Source: Nocardioides pinisoli (GTDB taxonomy: Bacteria; Actinomycetota; Actinomycetes; Propionibacteriales; Nocardioidaceae). Taken from it: DNA of 64,000 nt. The stretch lies in contig NZ_JANARS010000011.1 of assembly GCF_024199985.1 (NCBI RefSeq), forward strand, positions 1-64,000, written 5' to 3'. The position numbers were made by a program, and so were the translations under genes. The notes under the pieces are model-generated. The model was not told the origin of the DNA and made no database searches. It worked only from the letters and a program-made list of their open reading frames with translations. Positions within the stretch are counted from its first letter, which is position 1. Each line of letters opens with the position of its first letter. Shown piece by piece: positions 7,825-16,722 of this stretch.

Positions 7825-10176
7825 ATGAAGGAAACCCGGGTGGCCCTGGTGATGAACGGCGGCGTCAGTCTTGCCGTGTGGATGGGTGGCGTGACTCACG
7901 AGTTGAACAGGCTACGACTGGCAGCTGGTGGCGTCGAGCCCGATGACGAGCGGGAGAAGGCCGTTCACCGAGCATGGAAGGCGATACTCGGCCCCCAGTC
8001 GCGGGTGGTCGTCGATACGGTCGCGGGCACGAGCGCGGGCGGACTCAACGGCACCCTGCTGGCGACCGCTGTTGCCCACGGCTCCGACTTGACGGGACTG
8101 AAGGAGGTGTGGCTCGAGCGTGCATCGCTTGAGCCGGGGAAGCTTCTCCGCCGTAACCCGCGCGACGCCAACAGTCTGCTGGACGGTGGCTACTTCACCG
8201 ACTCGATCAACGAGGTACTGGCGAAAATTGCGCACGGAAAGACCGGGCAATTTCCAGTACAGGACGTCACCCTTCTCGTGACGGCGACCGGAATCGGAAA
8301 CAACCTCGCCCCGATGTTGATGGAGGGAGGCGTCAGCGACTCGTACCGGGATAGCCGGCGGGTCTACCGCTTCCAACGCCGTGCCCGCCATGACGGCAAT
8401 GAACTCAGCAACGACTTCGCGGTACCCAAGGAGCCTGCTCGCAATGGCGAGCCGTCTGGGCCGCTAGCCGGCGCGGCACGTGCCTCGGCGAGCTTCCCGA
8501 CCGCCTTCACCCCGGTCCTGGAAGACGAAGATCTTCAGAAGTTTCGCGCGCCGGGCAGTGCCAACGTCGGTAGGAGCCGCCTGATGGACGGTGGCGTGCT
8601 GGACAACGCCCCATTCGGACCGCTGCTTGCTGCACTCCAGGAGCGTCCCGTCGACGCGCTGTTCGACCGAGTAGTGCTGTACGTCGTGCCTTCCGCAAGT
8701 GCTCGCAAGATCGCGCAGCTGGGAAACGACGAACTTCCTGACGTGGGAAACGTCCTCAGCGCCGTTGCCTCGACGGTCCGGGAGCCGGACCAGCGGCTCG
8801 ACGTCACGCTCTTGGAGCATGCGTTTGAGCAGATGTCCTACCAGAACTCCACGACTCATGCGGTCCTGGCGGGGGCTCTCTGCGGCCGCCAACCCGACGC
8901 CAATGTGTTAATCGGCGCCGCGAGCGCACTCCTGGATACTTATCGCACCGGGCGCGGCGAGGCCGTCCATCGGTGGTTAGCCGGCATCGGTCGCCCCGTC
9001 GATCTGACGAGGCCGAGACCGATCAGCGGGAACCCCGACGTCATCCCTGTCGTCCCTCCGCCGCGCCGGACCGGCGCGCCCCCGCTGACGCCTGGAAAGC
9101 CCTGGGTCTGGGGCTCATCCACCGCGGATCGGGTGCTGCGCTGGCTCGGGCGAGCGCTCGTGCAGATTGCCTCCGATCGCGGGCCCGAGACGAGCGAGGA
9201 CAAAGAATTGGCGACGACGTTCGCTGCAATCGGGCGATCACAACGGTGGGTGTATGAGGTAGATGGTGAAATCGTCCAAGCCTTGACCGACGCGGTTCAG
9301 CCCGGCGACGACCTGGACACCAGGCTCAAGACCTTCAAGAAAATCTTGACCGCTTACGACACGGAGGATCCATTCGGCAACGCTGTGCGCGACGCCGCGG
9401 TTGCTGTCGCCGCGTGGTTGTCATCACCGAACGACACAGTCGATCCGGATGACGTTATCGCTGCTGCGCTCGCCATCGAGGTCGTCAGCTCTGTGTTCGC
9501 GTGGGGTGGTGACGAGGGCGACGTCCCGATGTTCACCTACCTCCAGGTGTCGCCCCTGGCCCGCAGCCTGGTGTCCGTGCCACCGCTCAACAAGGATCCC
9601 GGCCAAGTTGGCTACGACGACCAGAATCAGCAGTGGGCGGCTCGGAAGCTCTATGGCGAGCGGTGGGGTCACTTCGGCGCGTTCGCAACCAAGAAGGGGC
9701 GACAGCACGACTGGCGGTGGGGGCGGCTTGACGGAGCCAGCGCATTGGTTCACATGATCTTGGGGCCAAACGCGGCAGAGGACGACCGAACGACCGACTT
9801 GGTGAACGCCATCTTGGCCGCCGAGTACTCCGGCGAGGGCCCTCCCCCATCACCCACGGAGCTGAGGAACGCGGTGGAGAGGGACGCGGAGCGCGTCATG
9901 GACTTGGAGATGGGTGATCTGTACCGGCTCATGCTCGAGGACGGTGGGGGCGAGGAGGCCCGCGAGCTGCTGTTGGCCACCGTCCCAGAGGTGCTCGGCG
10001 AAACTCCGGTAATTGGCGGGAAGGGCGAGTTTTTTGCTCGCGTCATCACCAAGGGCACTGAAGCGTACTTAGATGTCAGCGAAGCGGGGTCAGACGTCAA
10101 GGCAAGGTGCCGTGACATCCTTCAGGGGGCCTGGAGACACCTGCCGTGGGCGTCGAAGGAGGTTGACGACTCATGA
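7825..10176 (+). CDS. Patatin-like phospholipase (patatin-related family)
   Basis: A 783-residue protein with a complete patatin catalytic core in its N-terminal third: oxyanion glycines in NGGVSLAVWMGG (residues 11-22), nucleophile elbow GTSAGG (Ser70), and the dyad aspartate in MDGGVLDNAPFG (Asp255). The remaining 500 residues are helical and of no known domain, as in long actinobacterial patatin-related proteins. The ATG has an excellent site, GGAGGTGGAG. Predicted reaction: hydrolysis of acyl esters of membrane lipids in the cytoplasm. It overlaps a small membrane-protein gene by four bases. Lower GC and freer use of AT-ending codons than its neighbours suggest transfer. A defence or toxin role is possible but not shown. 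Confidence 0.85.
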   Translation: MKETRVALVMNGGVSLAVWMGGVTHELNRLRLAAGGVEPDDEREKAVHRAWKAILGPQSRVVVDTVAGTSAGGLNGTLLATAVAHGSDLTGLKEVWLERASLEPGKLLRRNPRDANSLLDGGYFTDSINEVLAKIAHGKTGQFPVQDVTLLVTATGIGNNLAPMLMEGGVSDSYRDSRRVYRFQRRARHDGNELSNDFAVPKEPARNGEPSGPLAGAARASASFPTAFTPVLEDEDLQKFRAPGSANVGRSRLMDGGVLDNAPFGPLLAALQERPVDALFDRVVLYVVPSASARKIAQLGNDELPDVGNVLSAVASTVREPDQRLDVTLLEHAFEQMSYQNSTTHAVLAGALCGRQPDANVLIGAASALLDTYRTGRGEAVHRWLAGIGRPVDLTRPRPISGNPDVIPVVPPPRRTGAPPLTPGKPWVWGSSTADRVLRWLGRALVQIASDRGPETSEDKELATTFAAIGRSQRWVYEVDGEIVQALTDAVQPGDDLDTRLKTFKKILTAYDTEDPFGNAVRDAAVAVAAWLSSPNDTVDPDDVIAAALAIEVVSSVFAWGGDEGDVPMFTYLQVSPLARSLVSVPPLNKDPGQVGYDDQNQQWAARKLYGERWGHFGAFATKKGRQHDWRWGRLDGASALVHMILGPNAAEDDRTTDLVNAILAAEYSGEGPPPSPTELRNAVERDAERVMDLEMGDLYRLMLEDGGGEEARELLLATVPEVLGETPVIGGKGEFFARVITKGTEAYLDVSEAGSDVKARCRDILQGAWRHLPWASKEVDDS

Positions 10177-10465
10177 GCGTCGAGAACCCCGTGAGCCCCA
10201 AGGCGATCGCCTCGACGGCCGGGGCCGGAATTGGGGCGGCCATCAGCAGCCTCATCACCTGGCTGCTCGAATCACGATCTGGGACGCATCATCCGCGGCG
10301 GCTGACGTATCCGACGCGATAGCCGCCGTGCCGGCGCCGGTATCTGGTTTGGTCGTCGTACTAATCCCCGCGGCCCTCGCGGCCGCCGCGGGCTGGAAGG
10401 TCAATGATCCGCATCGCATCACAACTTCGCAATTGAGCGAGCTTAGGGATGCGGGTAACGCATAG
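10173..10465 (+). pseudogene. Frameshifted two-helix, holin-like membrane protein
   Basis: The ATG overlaps the patatin stop (ATGA). Read directly, the frame stops after 49 codons at 10322. A single-base shift near 10269 joins it to a second frame ending at 10465 and gives a coherent protein of about 97 residues with two hydrophobic helices, one around AGIGAAISSLITWLL and one around VSGLVVVLIPAALAAAAG, plus a polar C-terminal tail. That is the shape of small phage holin-like proteins. No slippery heptamer is seen, so a base deletion, a sequencing error or a decayed gene is more likely than programmed frameshifting. Coupling to the patatin gene suggests a joint membrane-directed function. Confidence 0.55.
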
Positions 10466-10890
10466 GCGCGTGCAGGCAGCCGCCCCAAGCCACGCGTCGG
10501 GAGGGAATGCAGACCAGCCCGCCCGCATCATTTGCCCGTGCCAACCCTGGAGCGACTACTCCCGACGGCGCTCAGCAGGCGAGGGTGGCCGATGCACGCC
10601 GCCCTGACGCGCCTTCGCTTGTGCCAGTAGCCGGCTCTGCCACCTTCCACGCAGGCGCATCGGCGACCATTCCGCCGCAATTGTCGTTCGAACACGCTTG
10701 CGAATAGGCGTTGCGACGTGTAGTCTGGTCGCACGCTTCAAACGGTCCATCGTTCTAGGGTCAGTGACTCGGACGGTGGCTGGGTGGGCGAGTTGCGAGG
10801 GATGTAAGTGTCCGGCTGGGCCGGCCTCCAGGAGCGACGACCGTCAGTGAGTTGCGCGTGCGCGACGACGTCGTCGAGAGGAGGCCGCAC
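10466..10890. other. Intergenic stretch before the HNH gene
   Basis: About 425 bases with no supported gene. It contains a degenerate SOS-like dyad at 10687-10704 and returns to high GC near 10740. No repeat or RNA gene is recognised. Confidence 0.4.
10687..10704. promoter_or_regulatory. Degenerate LexA/SOS-like box
   Basis: TTCGAAC-ACGC-TTGCGAA resembles the actinobacterial SOS box CGAAC-N4-GTTCG but with mismatches in the right arm. It lies about 190 bases upstream of the DUF222-HNH gene. Relatives of that gene (13E12 family) in mycobacteria often carry SOS boxes. Confidence 0.35.
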
Positions 10891-12183
10891 ATGTCCCATC
10901 CGATCCTGGCTGCGGCCACGGCGATGGACGCCGTGCTGAAGGACGTGGCGGATGCCAACCCGCTCTTCATGTCGGCCGCTGAGAAGGCGGATGCGCTGCG
11001 CGAGCTGGCTCGCATCGAGTCCCGGGTAGCCGAGCTGCGGATGCGCGTGCTCGTCGACGCCGGGGACGTGGCGACCGGGGTCGGGGCGCGCGACGCAGCC
11101 GGTTGGTATGCCGACGCCACCCACACGCGGTTCGAGGACGCGCGGGCCGACCTCCGGCTCGCGACCGCGCTCGACCGGCGGTGGAGTGCCCTGGGGGCCG
11201 CCCTCCGCGAGGGCCGGGTCAACACCGCCCAGGCGCGGGTGGTCGTCCGATCGCTCGAGGACCTCCCCGACTCCGTGCCGGCCGAGCTGCTGGACCGGGC
11301 CGAGGCCTTGCTGATCGAGCACGCCCAGCGGCTCGGCCCGAAGCAGCTGGCGCGGGTCGGGCGTCACGTCCTCGAGGTCGTGGCGCCCGAGGTGGTAGCG
11401 GAGATCGAGGGCAAGCGCCTCTCCGCCCTCGAGGCGGAGGGTCGCCGCCGCACCCGGCTGATGCTCCGGCGGCTCGGGGACGGCACCACGCGCGTCTCGG
11501 GCCGCCTGCCCGACGCGGTCGCCACCCGCCTCGCCACCTACCTCGAGGCCTACGCGAACCCCCGGCGCGACGGGGTCACGACCCCACTCGGTGAGCCGGC
11601 CGCGCCCCTCCTCGACCCCGTGCCGCGGCTGCCGTACCCCCGCCGTCTCGGCGAGGCCTTCTGCCAGCTGCTCGAGAGCCTCGACCCGCAGCGCCTGCCG
11701 GTCCACGGAGGCGACGCGACCACCGTGGTGGTGACCATCTCGCTCGAGACGCTGAGGTCCGAGCTCGGCGCGGCCGACGTCCTCGGGGCGGGCACGGTGC
11801 CGGCCGATCCACACGGCGACCCGTGCGCCGGCGAGCGGATCAGCGCAGGAGAGGCGCGTCGGCTCGCGTGCAACGGACGGATCCTCCCAGCCGTGCTGGG
11901 TGGCAGGTCCGAGATCCTCGATCTCGGGCGCGCCCAGAGACTGTTCAACGCCGCGCAGCGGCGGGCCCTCCTGCTGCGCGACAAGACCTGCCGTGCCGCG
12001 GGCTGCGACGTGCCGGGCACCTGGGCCGAGGCCCATCACTGGCTGCCGTGGATGTTGGGCGGCCTGACCGACCTCGACAACGCCGTGCTGCTCTGCGCCC
12101 ACCATCACCACCGGGCCCACGACGCCGACTACGTCGCCGAGCGTCTACCGAGCGGTGAGGTGAGGTTCCACAGACGCAGATAG
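10891..12183 (+). CDS. DUF222 and HNH endonuclease domain protein (13E12-like)
   Basis: A 430-residue protein with an N-terminal DUF222 helical domain (about residues 10-300) and a C-terminal HNH nuclease domain (about 350-415). The latter shows CRAAGCDVPGTWAEAHHW, then DLDNAVLLCAHHHHRAHD, with the expected Cys/His metal ligands. The ATG is chosen because GAGAGGAGG lies about seven bases upstream. These proteins form large actinobacterial families, are often multicopy, and have unknown biological roles, although the HNH fold implies DNA cleavage. It is transcribed toward the VIT-family gene. Confidence 0.85.
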   Translation: MSHPILAAATAMDAVLKDVADANPLFMSAAEKADALRELARIESRVAELRMRVLVDAGDVATGVGARDAAGWYADATHTRFEDARADLRLATALDRRWSALGAALREGRVNTAQARVVVRSLEDLPDSVPAELLDRAEALLIEHAQRLGPKQLARVGRHVLEVVAPEVVAEIEGKRLSALEAEGRRRTRLMLRRLGDGTTRVSGRLPDAVATRLATYLEAYANPRRDGVTTPLGEPAAPLLDPVPRLPYPRRLGEAFCQLLESLDPQRLPVHGGDATTVVVTISLETLRSELGAADVLGAGTVPADPHGDPCAGERISAGEARRLACNGRILPAVLGGRSEILDLGRAQRLFNAAQRRALLLRDKTCRAAGCDVPGTWAEAHHWLPWMLGGLTDLDNAVLLCAHHHHRAHDADYVAERLPSGEVRFHRRR

Positions 12184-12200
12184 GGCGCCGAGGCAGAGGA

Positions 12201-12935
12201 CTATCCCAGCTGGGTGCCGGCGAGCGTGCCGATCAGGTAGGTGACGCCCATCGCCAGCAGGCCGCCGGACACGTTGCGCACCACGGCCGGCAGCCGCGGG
12301 CTGTAGCCGATGCGCGAGCTGACGAACCCGGTGAGCGCCAACGCCGCGACCGTGCTGAGGACGGTGACCAGGACCCGCACCGCGTCGGGCACGAACGCGA
12401 CGACCAGCAGCGGGAGCAGGGCGCCGGCGGTGAAGGCGAGCATCGAGGCCCAGGCGGCGTGCCAGGGGTTGGTCAGGTTGTCGGGGTCGATGCCGAACTC
12501 GATGTCGGCGTGCGCGCGCAGGGCGTCGTGCTCGGTCAGCTCGCGGGCGACCTTCTCGGCGGTCTCCTTCGTGAGGCCCTTGTCGACGTACATCTTGGCG
12601 AGCTCGCGCTCCTCCGTCTCCGGCATCCGCTCCAGCTCGCGCGCCTCGAGGTCGAGCAGCGACTTCTCCGAGTCGCGCTGCGTGCTCACGGAGACGTACT
12701 CGCCGGTCCCCATGCTCAGCGCGCCGGCGGTCAGCGCCGCGATGCCCGCGATCACGATCGCGCCGCTGTCGTCGGTGGCGCCGGCCACGCCCATCACGAC
12801 GCCGGCGGTCGAGACGATGCCGTCGTTGGCGCCGAGCACCGCGGCCCGCAGCCAGTTGAGGCGCGACCCGACGTGGTCGCCCATGTCGTCGTGGAAGTGC
12901 CGCGGGTCCTCGTCCGTTCCGATCTCAAGGCTCAC
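12201..12935 (-). CDS. VIT1/CCC1-family iron/manganese transporter
   Basis: A 244-residue membrane protein. The N-terminal part (RLNWLRAAVLGANDGIVSTA) and the segment SMGTGEYVSVSTQRD are family signatures of VIT1/CCC1 vacuolar iron transporter relatives. Five hydrophobic helices flank a cytoplasmic Glu-rich helical loop (ARELERMPETEERELAK) that binds metal in the family. It probably exports or sequesters Fe2+ or Mn2+ across the cytoplasmic membrane. The start has AGGAGGAACG upstream with a GTG codon. Confidence 0.88.
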   Translation of the reverse strand: MSLEIGTDEDPRHFHDDMGDHVGSRLNWLRAAVLGANDGIVSTAGVVMGVAGATDDSGAIVIAGIAALTAGALSMGTGEYVSVSTQRDSEKSLLDLEARELERMPETEERELAKMYVDKGLTKETAEKVARELTEHDALRAHADIEFGIDPDNLTNPWHAAWASMLAFTAGALLPLLVVAFVPDAVRVLVTVLSTVAALALTGFVSSRIGYSPRLPAVVRNVSGGLLAMGVTYLIGTLAGTQLG

Positions 12936-12987
12936 GGGACGATCGTTCCTCCTGACCGCGCGCCGCGCAACGAAGGTGAGGCTGCGC

Positions 12988-13566
12988 TCAGCGAGCGCGC
13001 CCGGTGAGGGCGTACGTCGCGACGACCTCGTGGCGCGGGCGCCCGCGCGGTCCCTCGCCGAGGTGGGAGGCGACGAGGACGATCTCCTCGGCGACCCACG
13101 GCGGGCCGGCGTAGGCGTCGAGCAGGCGCACCCAGGACGTGACGTTGTCGGGGCGGCCCAGGCGCCCGAGCGTCAGGTGGGGCCGGAACCGTTGCCCGTC
13201 GACCCGCGCCCCGGCGCGCGACATCGCCGCCCGGCACCCGGCCGCGAGCAGGTCGAGCCCGGCCGCGACGTCGTCCCCCACGCCCAGGCGGGCGTAGAGG
13301 ATGCGGGCGCGGTCGGCGTGAGGGAAGGCGCCACCCCCGGCGACCCGCAGCTCCACGGCCGGGCGGCGGGTCGCCAGACGCGCCAGCCGCTCGTCGAGGT
13401 CGTCGAGGCTGCGGTCGGGCACGTCGGCCGCGAACGCCAGCGTCAGGTGCCACTGGCCGGGGTCCGACCAGCGGAAGGCGGCTGCGTCGCGGCGTACGTC
13501 GAGGAACTCCTCGAGGTGCTCCACGGCGCCGGGCGAGGGCACCAGCGCGACGAACATCCGGGTCAT
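12988..13566 (-). CDS. thpR: RNA 2',3'-cyclic phosphodiesterase
   Basis: A 192-residue 2H phosphoesterase with both catalytic HxT/SL motifs: HLTLAF at about residue 40 and HLTLGR at about residue 129. The fold begins MFVALVPS, as in LigT/ThpR proteins. The family opens 2',3'-cyclic phosphates on RNA and was first named 2'-5' RNA ligase. It sits 13 bases from the acyl-CoA dehydrogenase gene and may be cotranscribed with it. The physiological RNA target is unknown. Confidence 0.88.
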   Translation of the reverse strand: MTRMFVALVPSPGAVEHLEEFLDVRRDAAAFRWSDPGQWHLTLAFAADVPDRSLDDLDERLARLATRRPAVELRVAGGGAFPHADRARILYARLGVGDDVAAGLDLLAAGCRAAMSRAGARVDGQRFRPHLTLGRLGRPDNVTSWVRLLDAYAGPPWVAEEIVLVASHLGEGPRGRPRHEVVATYALTGRAR

Positions 13567-13579
13567 GGCACCAGTGTGG

Positions 13580-14725
13580 CTACAGCCCCAGGTCGCGGCC
13601 GATCAGCATCTTCATGATCTCGTTGGACCCTGCCCAGATCTTGGTCACCCGGGCGTCGCGCCAGGCGCGGGCCACGCGGTACTCGTTCATGTAGCCGTAG
13701 CCGCCGTGGACCTGCACGCAGTGGTCGAGGACGTCGTTCTGGACCTGGGAGGTCCACCACTTCGCCTTCGCTGCGTCGACGGGCGTCAGCTCCTGCTTGG
13801 TGTGGGCGACGACGCACTGGTCGACGTACGCCTGGGTGACCTCGACCCTCGTCACGAGGTCGGCGAGGAGGAACTGGGTGTTCTGGAAGGAGCCGATCGG
13901 CTGGCCGAACGCCTGCCGGTCCTTGGCGTACTGGACCGTCTCGTCAAGGATCTGCCTGGCGTGGGCGAGGTTGGTGATGGCCGAGCCGAGGCGCTCCTGG
14001 GGCAGGAACTGCATCATCGAGATGAAGCCGGTGTCGAGCGGGCCGACGAGGTCGTCGTTGCTGACGCGCACGTCCTCGAAGGCGAGCTCGGCGGTGTCGG
14101 ACTCGTCCTGGCCGACCTTGTCGAGCACGCGGCCGACGCTGAAGCCGTCGAGGGTGGTGTCGACGGCGAACAGCGAGATCCCCTTGGCCTTCTTCTCGGG
14201 GCTGGTGCGGGCCGCGACCAGCACGATGTCGGCCGAGCCGCCGTTGGTGATGAAGGTCTTCGAGCCGTTGATGACCCAGTCGTCGCCGTCGCGCACCGCG
14301 GTGGTCTTGAGGTTGGCCAGGTCGGAGCCGCCGCCGGGCTCGGTCATCCCGATGGCCGTGAGGATCTCACCGGTCGCGGCGCCGGGCAGCCAGCGCGCCT
14401 TCTGCTCGTCGTTGGTCAGGTGCACCAGGTAGGGCACGGTGATGTCGGCGTGGATCCCGACGCAGCTCGGGAGGGTCATGTTGACCTTGGCGAGCTCCTC
14501 GGTGAGGACCGCGTTGAAGCGGTAGTCACCGGCCTCGGAGCCGCCGTACTCCTCCGGGATCTCGAGGCCGAGGAAGCCCTGCTTGCCGGCGGCGAGCCAG
14601 AAGTCGCGGTCGAGCCCGTGGCCGGCGGCGTAGGTGTCGAGGTGCGGGGTGACCTCACGGTCCAGGAACTGCTTGACCGAGGCGCGGAACGCCTCGTGGT
14701 CCTCGTCGTAGATCTCACGCTTCAT
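13580..14725 (-). CDS. Acyl-CoA dehydrogenase, long-chain type
   Basis: A 381-residue FAD-dependent acyl-CoA dehydrogenase with the family landmarks: AIGMTEPGGGSD (residues 124-134), WVINGSKTFITNGG (150-163) and HGGYGYMNEYRVARAWRDAR near the C-terminus. The catalytic base at the usual medium-chain position is replaced (WAGSNEI), while FLPQERLG carries Glu244, the base position used by long-chain and isovaleryl types. It forms the α,β double bond of an acyl-CoA in β-oxidation or amino acid breakdown. A -10-like TAACAT six bases before the ATG suggests a leaderless message. Confidence 0.88.
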   Translation of the reverse strand: MKREIYDEDHEAFRASVKQFLDREVTPHLDTYAAGHGLDRDFWLAAGKQGFLGLEIPEEYGGSEAGDYRFNAVLTEELAKVNMTLPSCVGIHADITVPYLVHLTNDEQKARWLPGAATGEILTAIGMTEPGGGSDLANLKTTAVRDGDDWVINGSKTFITNGGSADIVLVAARTSPEKKAKGISLFAVDTTLDGFSVGRVLDKVGQDESDTAELAFEDVRVSNDDLVGPLDTGFISMMQFLPQERLGSAITNLAHARQILDETVQYAKDRQAFGQPIGSFQNTQFLLADLVTRVEVTQAYVDQCVVAHTKQELTPVDAAKAKWWTSQVQNDVLDHCVQVHGGYGYMNEYRVARAWRDARVTKIWAGSNEIMKMLIGRDLGL

Positions 14726-14731
14726 GCGGCT

Positions 14732-14737
14732 ATGTTA
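14732..14737 (-). promoter_or_regulatory. -10 element for acyl-CoA dehydrogenase
   Basis: TAACAT on the minus strand ends six bases before the ATG at 14725, giving a leaderless or near-leaderless transcript. Confidence 0.5.
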
Positions 14738-14839
14738 CCCGCGAGTCACCAAGTGTGGAGAAACAACCGGAACCGCTCCGGGCGGGCCGGATCAGGCGTA
14801 ACGTCACGGGTGTCGGCTCGGGACGAGGCAGGGACGGTG

Positions 14840-16609
14840 ATGGACGAGGACGGGCTGTGGGTACGCCCGCGGGGACGGGCCTGGGGCAACGAGGCCCAGC
14901 GCGCGGTGCTGCACGCCATCGCCGAGGACGTCGCCAAGCGGACCCACTACAAGGTGGTCGCCATCGAGGCCCTGCGGTCCGACGGCTACCTCGAGTTCGT
15001 CGCCATCGCCGGTGACGACGACGCCCGCGACAAGATGCTGGGCCAGGCCTCGCCACTGGCGCTCGACCACATCCACCAGCTCGGCGTGGAGATGGGTGGA
15101 TGGCGGCACATCCCCGGCGAGCGGCTGGACGACGTCACGCGCGCCTGGCTGGACGAGTACGGCCACCGCCCCGACGTGCCCCCCTCCGGCCTGCCCGGCG
15201 GCTGGGACCCCGACGACCAGCTGGTGCGCCTGCTGGAGAACGACGACGGGGAGCTGCGCGGGCTGCTCTACCTCGACGAGCCGCACTCCGGGCTCCGCCC
15301 CACGCCCGAGACCGTGGCGGTGATCAACACCGAGGCCGGGGTGCTCTTCGAGGCGGTGATCAGCATCGTCGAGCGCGAGCTCTACGGCGAGCAGGTCCGC
15401 ATGGTCACCCAGGCGCGGCGCGCGATCGAGAGCGTACGTCCTGGGCTGGGGGTGCAGGACCTGCGCAGCGAGCTGTCCCGCGCGATGGCGGAGGCGATGG
15501 ACGTGGCGACCGTCGACGTGATCGTCGCCGGCGCGGACGTCCCCGGGCTCGAGGAGGACCGGCGCCACGTGACGGAGCTGATGCGTGAGCAGTGGGCACG
15601 CCGCGGGCACGTCGTCGTCGAGCGCCAGCGGACCTGGAGCACGCAGGAGGAGTCCATCGAGACCCCCCGGTCGCTGACGCGCCTGCTCGACGTCCACGAC
15701 CTCGGGTCAGGGCTGCTGGTCCCGATCGGCGCCGGGGACGAGTACCTCGGCACGCTGTCGATGGGTCGTGCCCGCGACGCGCCGCGGTGGAACGCCTCCG
15801 AGATCAACGCGGCCACGACGGTGGCCTCGGACGTCGCGCGGCTCCTGCTCGAGGCGCGCCTGATGGAGCGGGAGCGGGCGCTCAACGCCGAGCTCCGCGA
15901 CGTCAACGACTACCGCCGCGACATGGTGCTGACGCTCGCCCACGAGCTGCGCAACCCGGTGAGCGTCCTCTTCTCCCACCTCGAGCTGCTCGCCCTCGAG
16001 AGCCACAGCGACGAGTCGCGCCACTCCCTCGAGGCCCTCGACCGGGCCGCCCGCCGCATCGAGGCCATGGTCGCGGACCTGATGACCCTCGCCTCGGTCA
16101 GCGACCGCGAGCGCGGCGCTCCCTCGGACGAGGTGGACCTGTCGGCGCTGCTGCGCGAGACCGGCGACTTCCTCGCCCCGACGGCCTCGCGCGCGGGGGT
16201 GGCGCTCGACCTGGTCGTGGCCGACCACCTCCTCGTGACGGGTGACGCGGCCGGGCTGGAGCGGATGGTCGCCAACCTGGTGTCCAACGCGATCAAGTAC
16301 TCCCAGGAGGGCGGGCGGGTGTGCCTGGAGGCCTCGCCCCGGTCGGTCGACGGGACCGACGGGGTGCTGATCACCTGCACCGACACCGGCATCGGCATCG
16401 CGGCCGCCGAGGTCGACAAGGTCTTCACCCCGTTCTTCCGCTCCCGCAGCCCCGAGGCGCGCCAGCGTCCTGGCACCGGCCTCGGGCTCGCGATCACCGA
16501 ACGCGTCGTGTCCGGCCACGACGGGACGATCGGGGTCGACTCGGTCCTCGGCAGGGGCACCACCTTCACCGTGTGGCTGCCCGTCCGGGGCCCACGCACG
16601 ACGTCCTGA
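14840..16609 (+). CDS. Soluble GAF-type sensor histidine kinase, first of a tandem pair
   Basis: A 589-residue kinase without transmembrane segments. Residues 1-180 form a unique N-terminal sensor region, about 190-340 a GAF-like domain (DLGSGLLVPIGAGDEYLGTL), then the dimerisation/phosphoacceptor box LAHELRNPVSV (His368) and the ATPase domain with N box NLVSNAIKYS (480-488), G1 DTGIGI and G2 GTGLGLAI. ATG 14840 follows AGGCAGGGA; a GTG one codon earlier is possible. It is paralogous to the next gene over its whole length. No response regulator is adjacent, so the partner must be encoded elsewhere. Confidence 0.85.
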   Translation: MDEDGLWVRPRGRAWGNEAQRAVLHAIAEDVAKRTHYKVVAIEALRSDGYLEFVAIAGDDDARDKMLGQASPLALDHIHQLGVEMGGWRHIPGERLDDVTRAWLDEYGHRPDVPPSGLPGGWDPDDQLVRLLENDDGELRGLLYLDEPHSGLRPTPETVAVINTEAGVLFEAVISIVERELYGEQVRMVTQARRAIESVRPGLGVQDLRSELSRAMAEAMDVATVDVIVAGADVPGLEEDRRHVTELMREQWARRGHVVVERQRTWSTQEESIETPRSLTRLLDVHDLGSGLLVPIGAGDEYLGTLSMGRARDAPRWNASEINAATTVASDVARLLLEARLMERERALNAELRDVNDYRRDMVLTLAHELRNPVSVLFSHLELLALESHSDESRHSLEALDRAARRIEAMVADLMTLASVSDRERGAPSDEVDLSALLRETGDFLAPTASRAGVALDLVVADHLLVTGDAAGLERMVANLVSNAIKYSQEGGRVCLEASPRSVDGTDGVLITCTDTGIGIAAAEVDKVFTPFFRSRSPEARQRPGTGLGLAITERVVSGHDGTIGVDSVLGRGTTFTVWLPVRGPRTTS

Positions 16610-16722
16610 CGCCTCACCGGCCGGACACAGCATGTCCACGCCGGACGCCACAACCGGCAAAACGGTCCAGACCGCTGGGTCGCCCGCCTACGATCCGAGT
16701 GGCGGGTGGGAGGGCGGACGCC

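Noticed and set aside
10266..10272. Programmed -1 frameshift in the holin-like gene
   Set aside because: No X-XXY-YYZ slippery heptamer or following pseudoknot was seen; an indel explains the break more simply.
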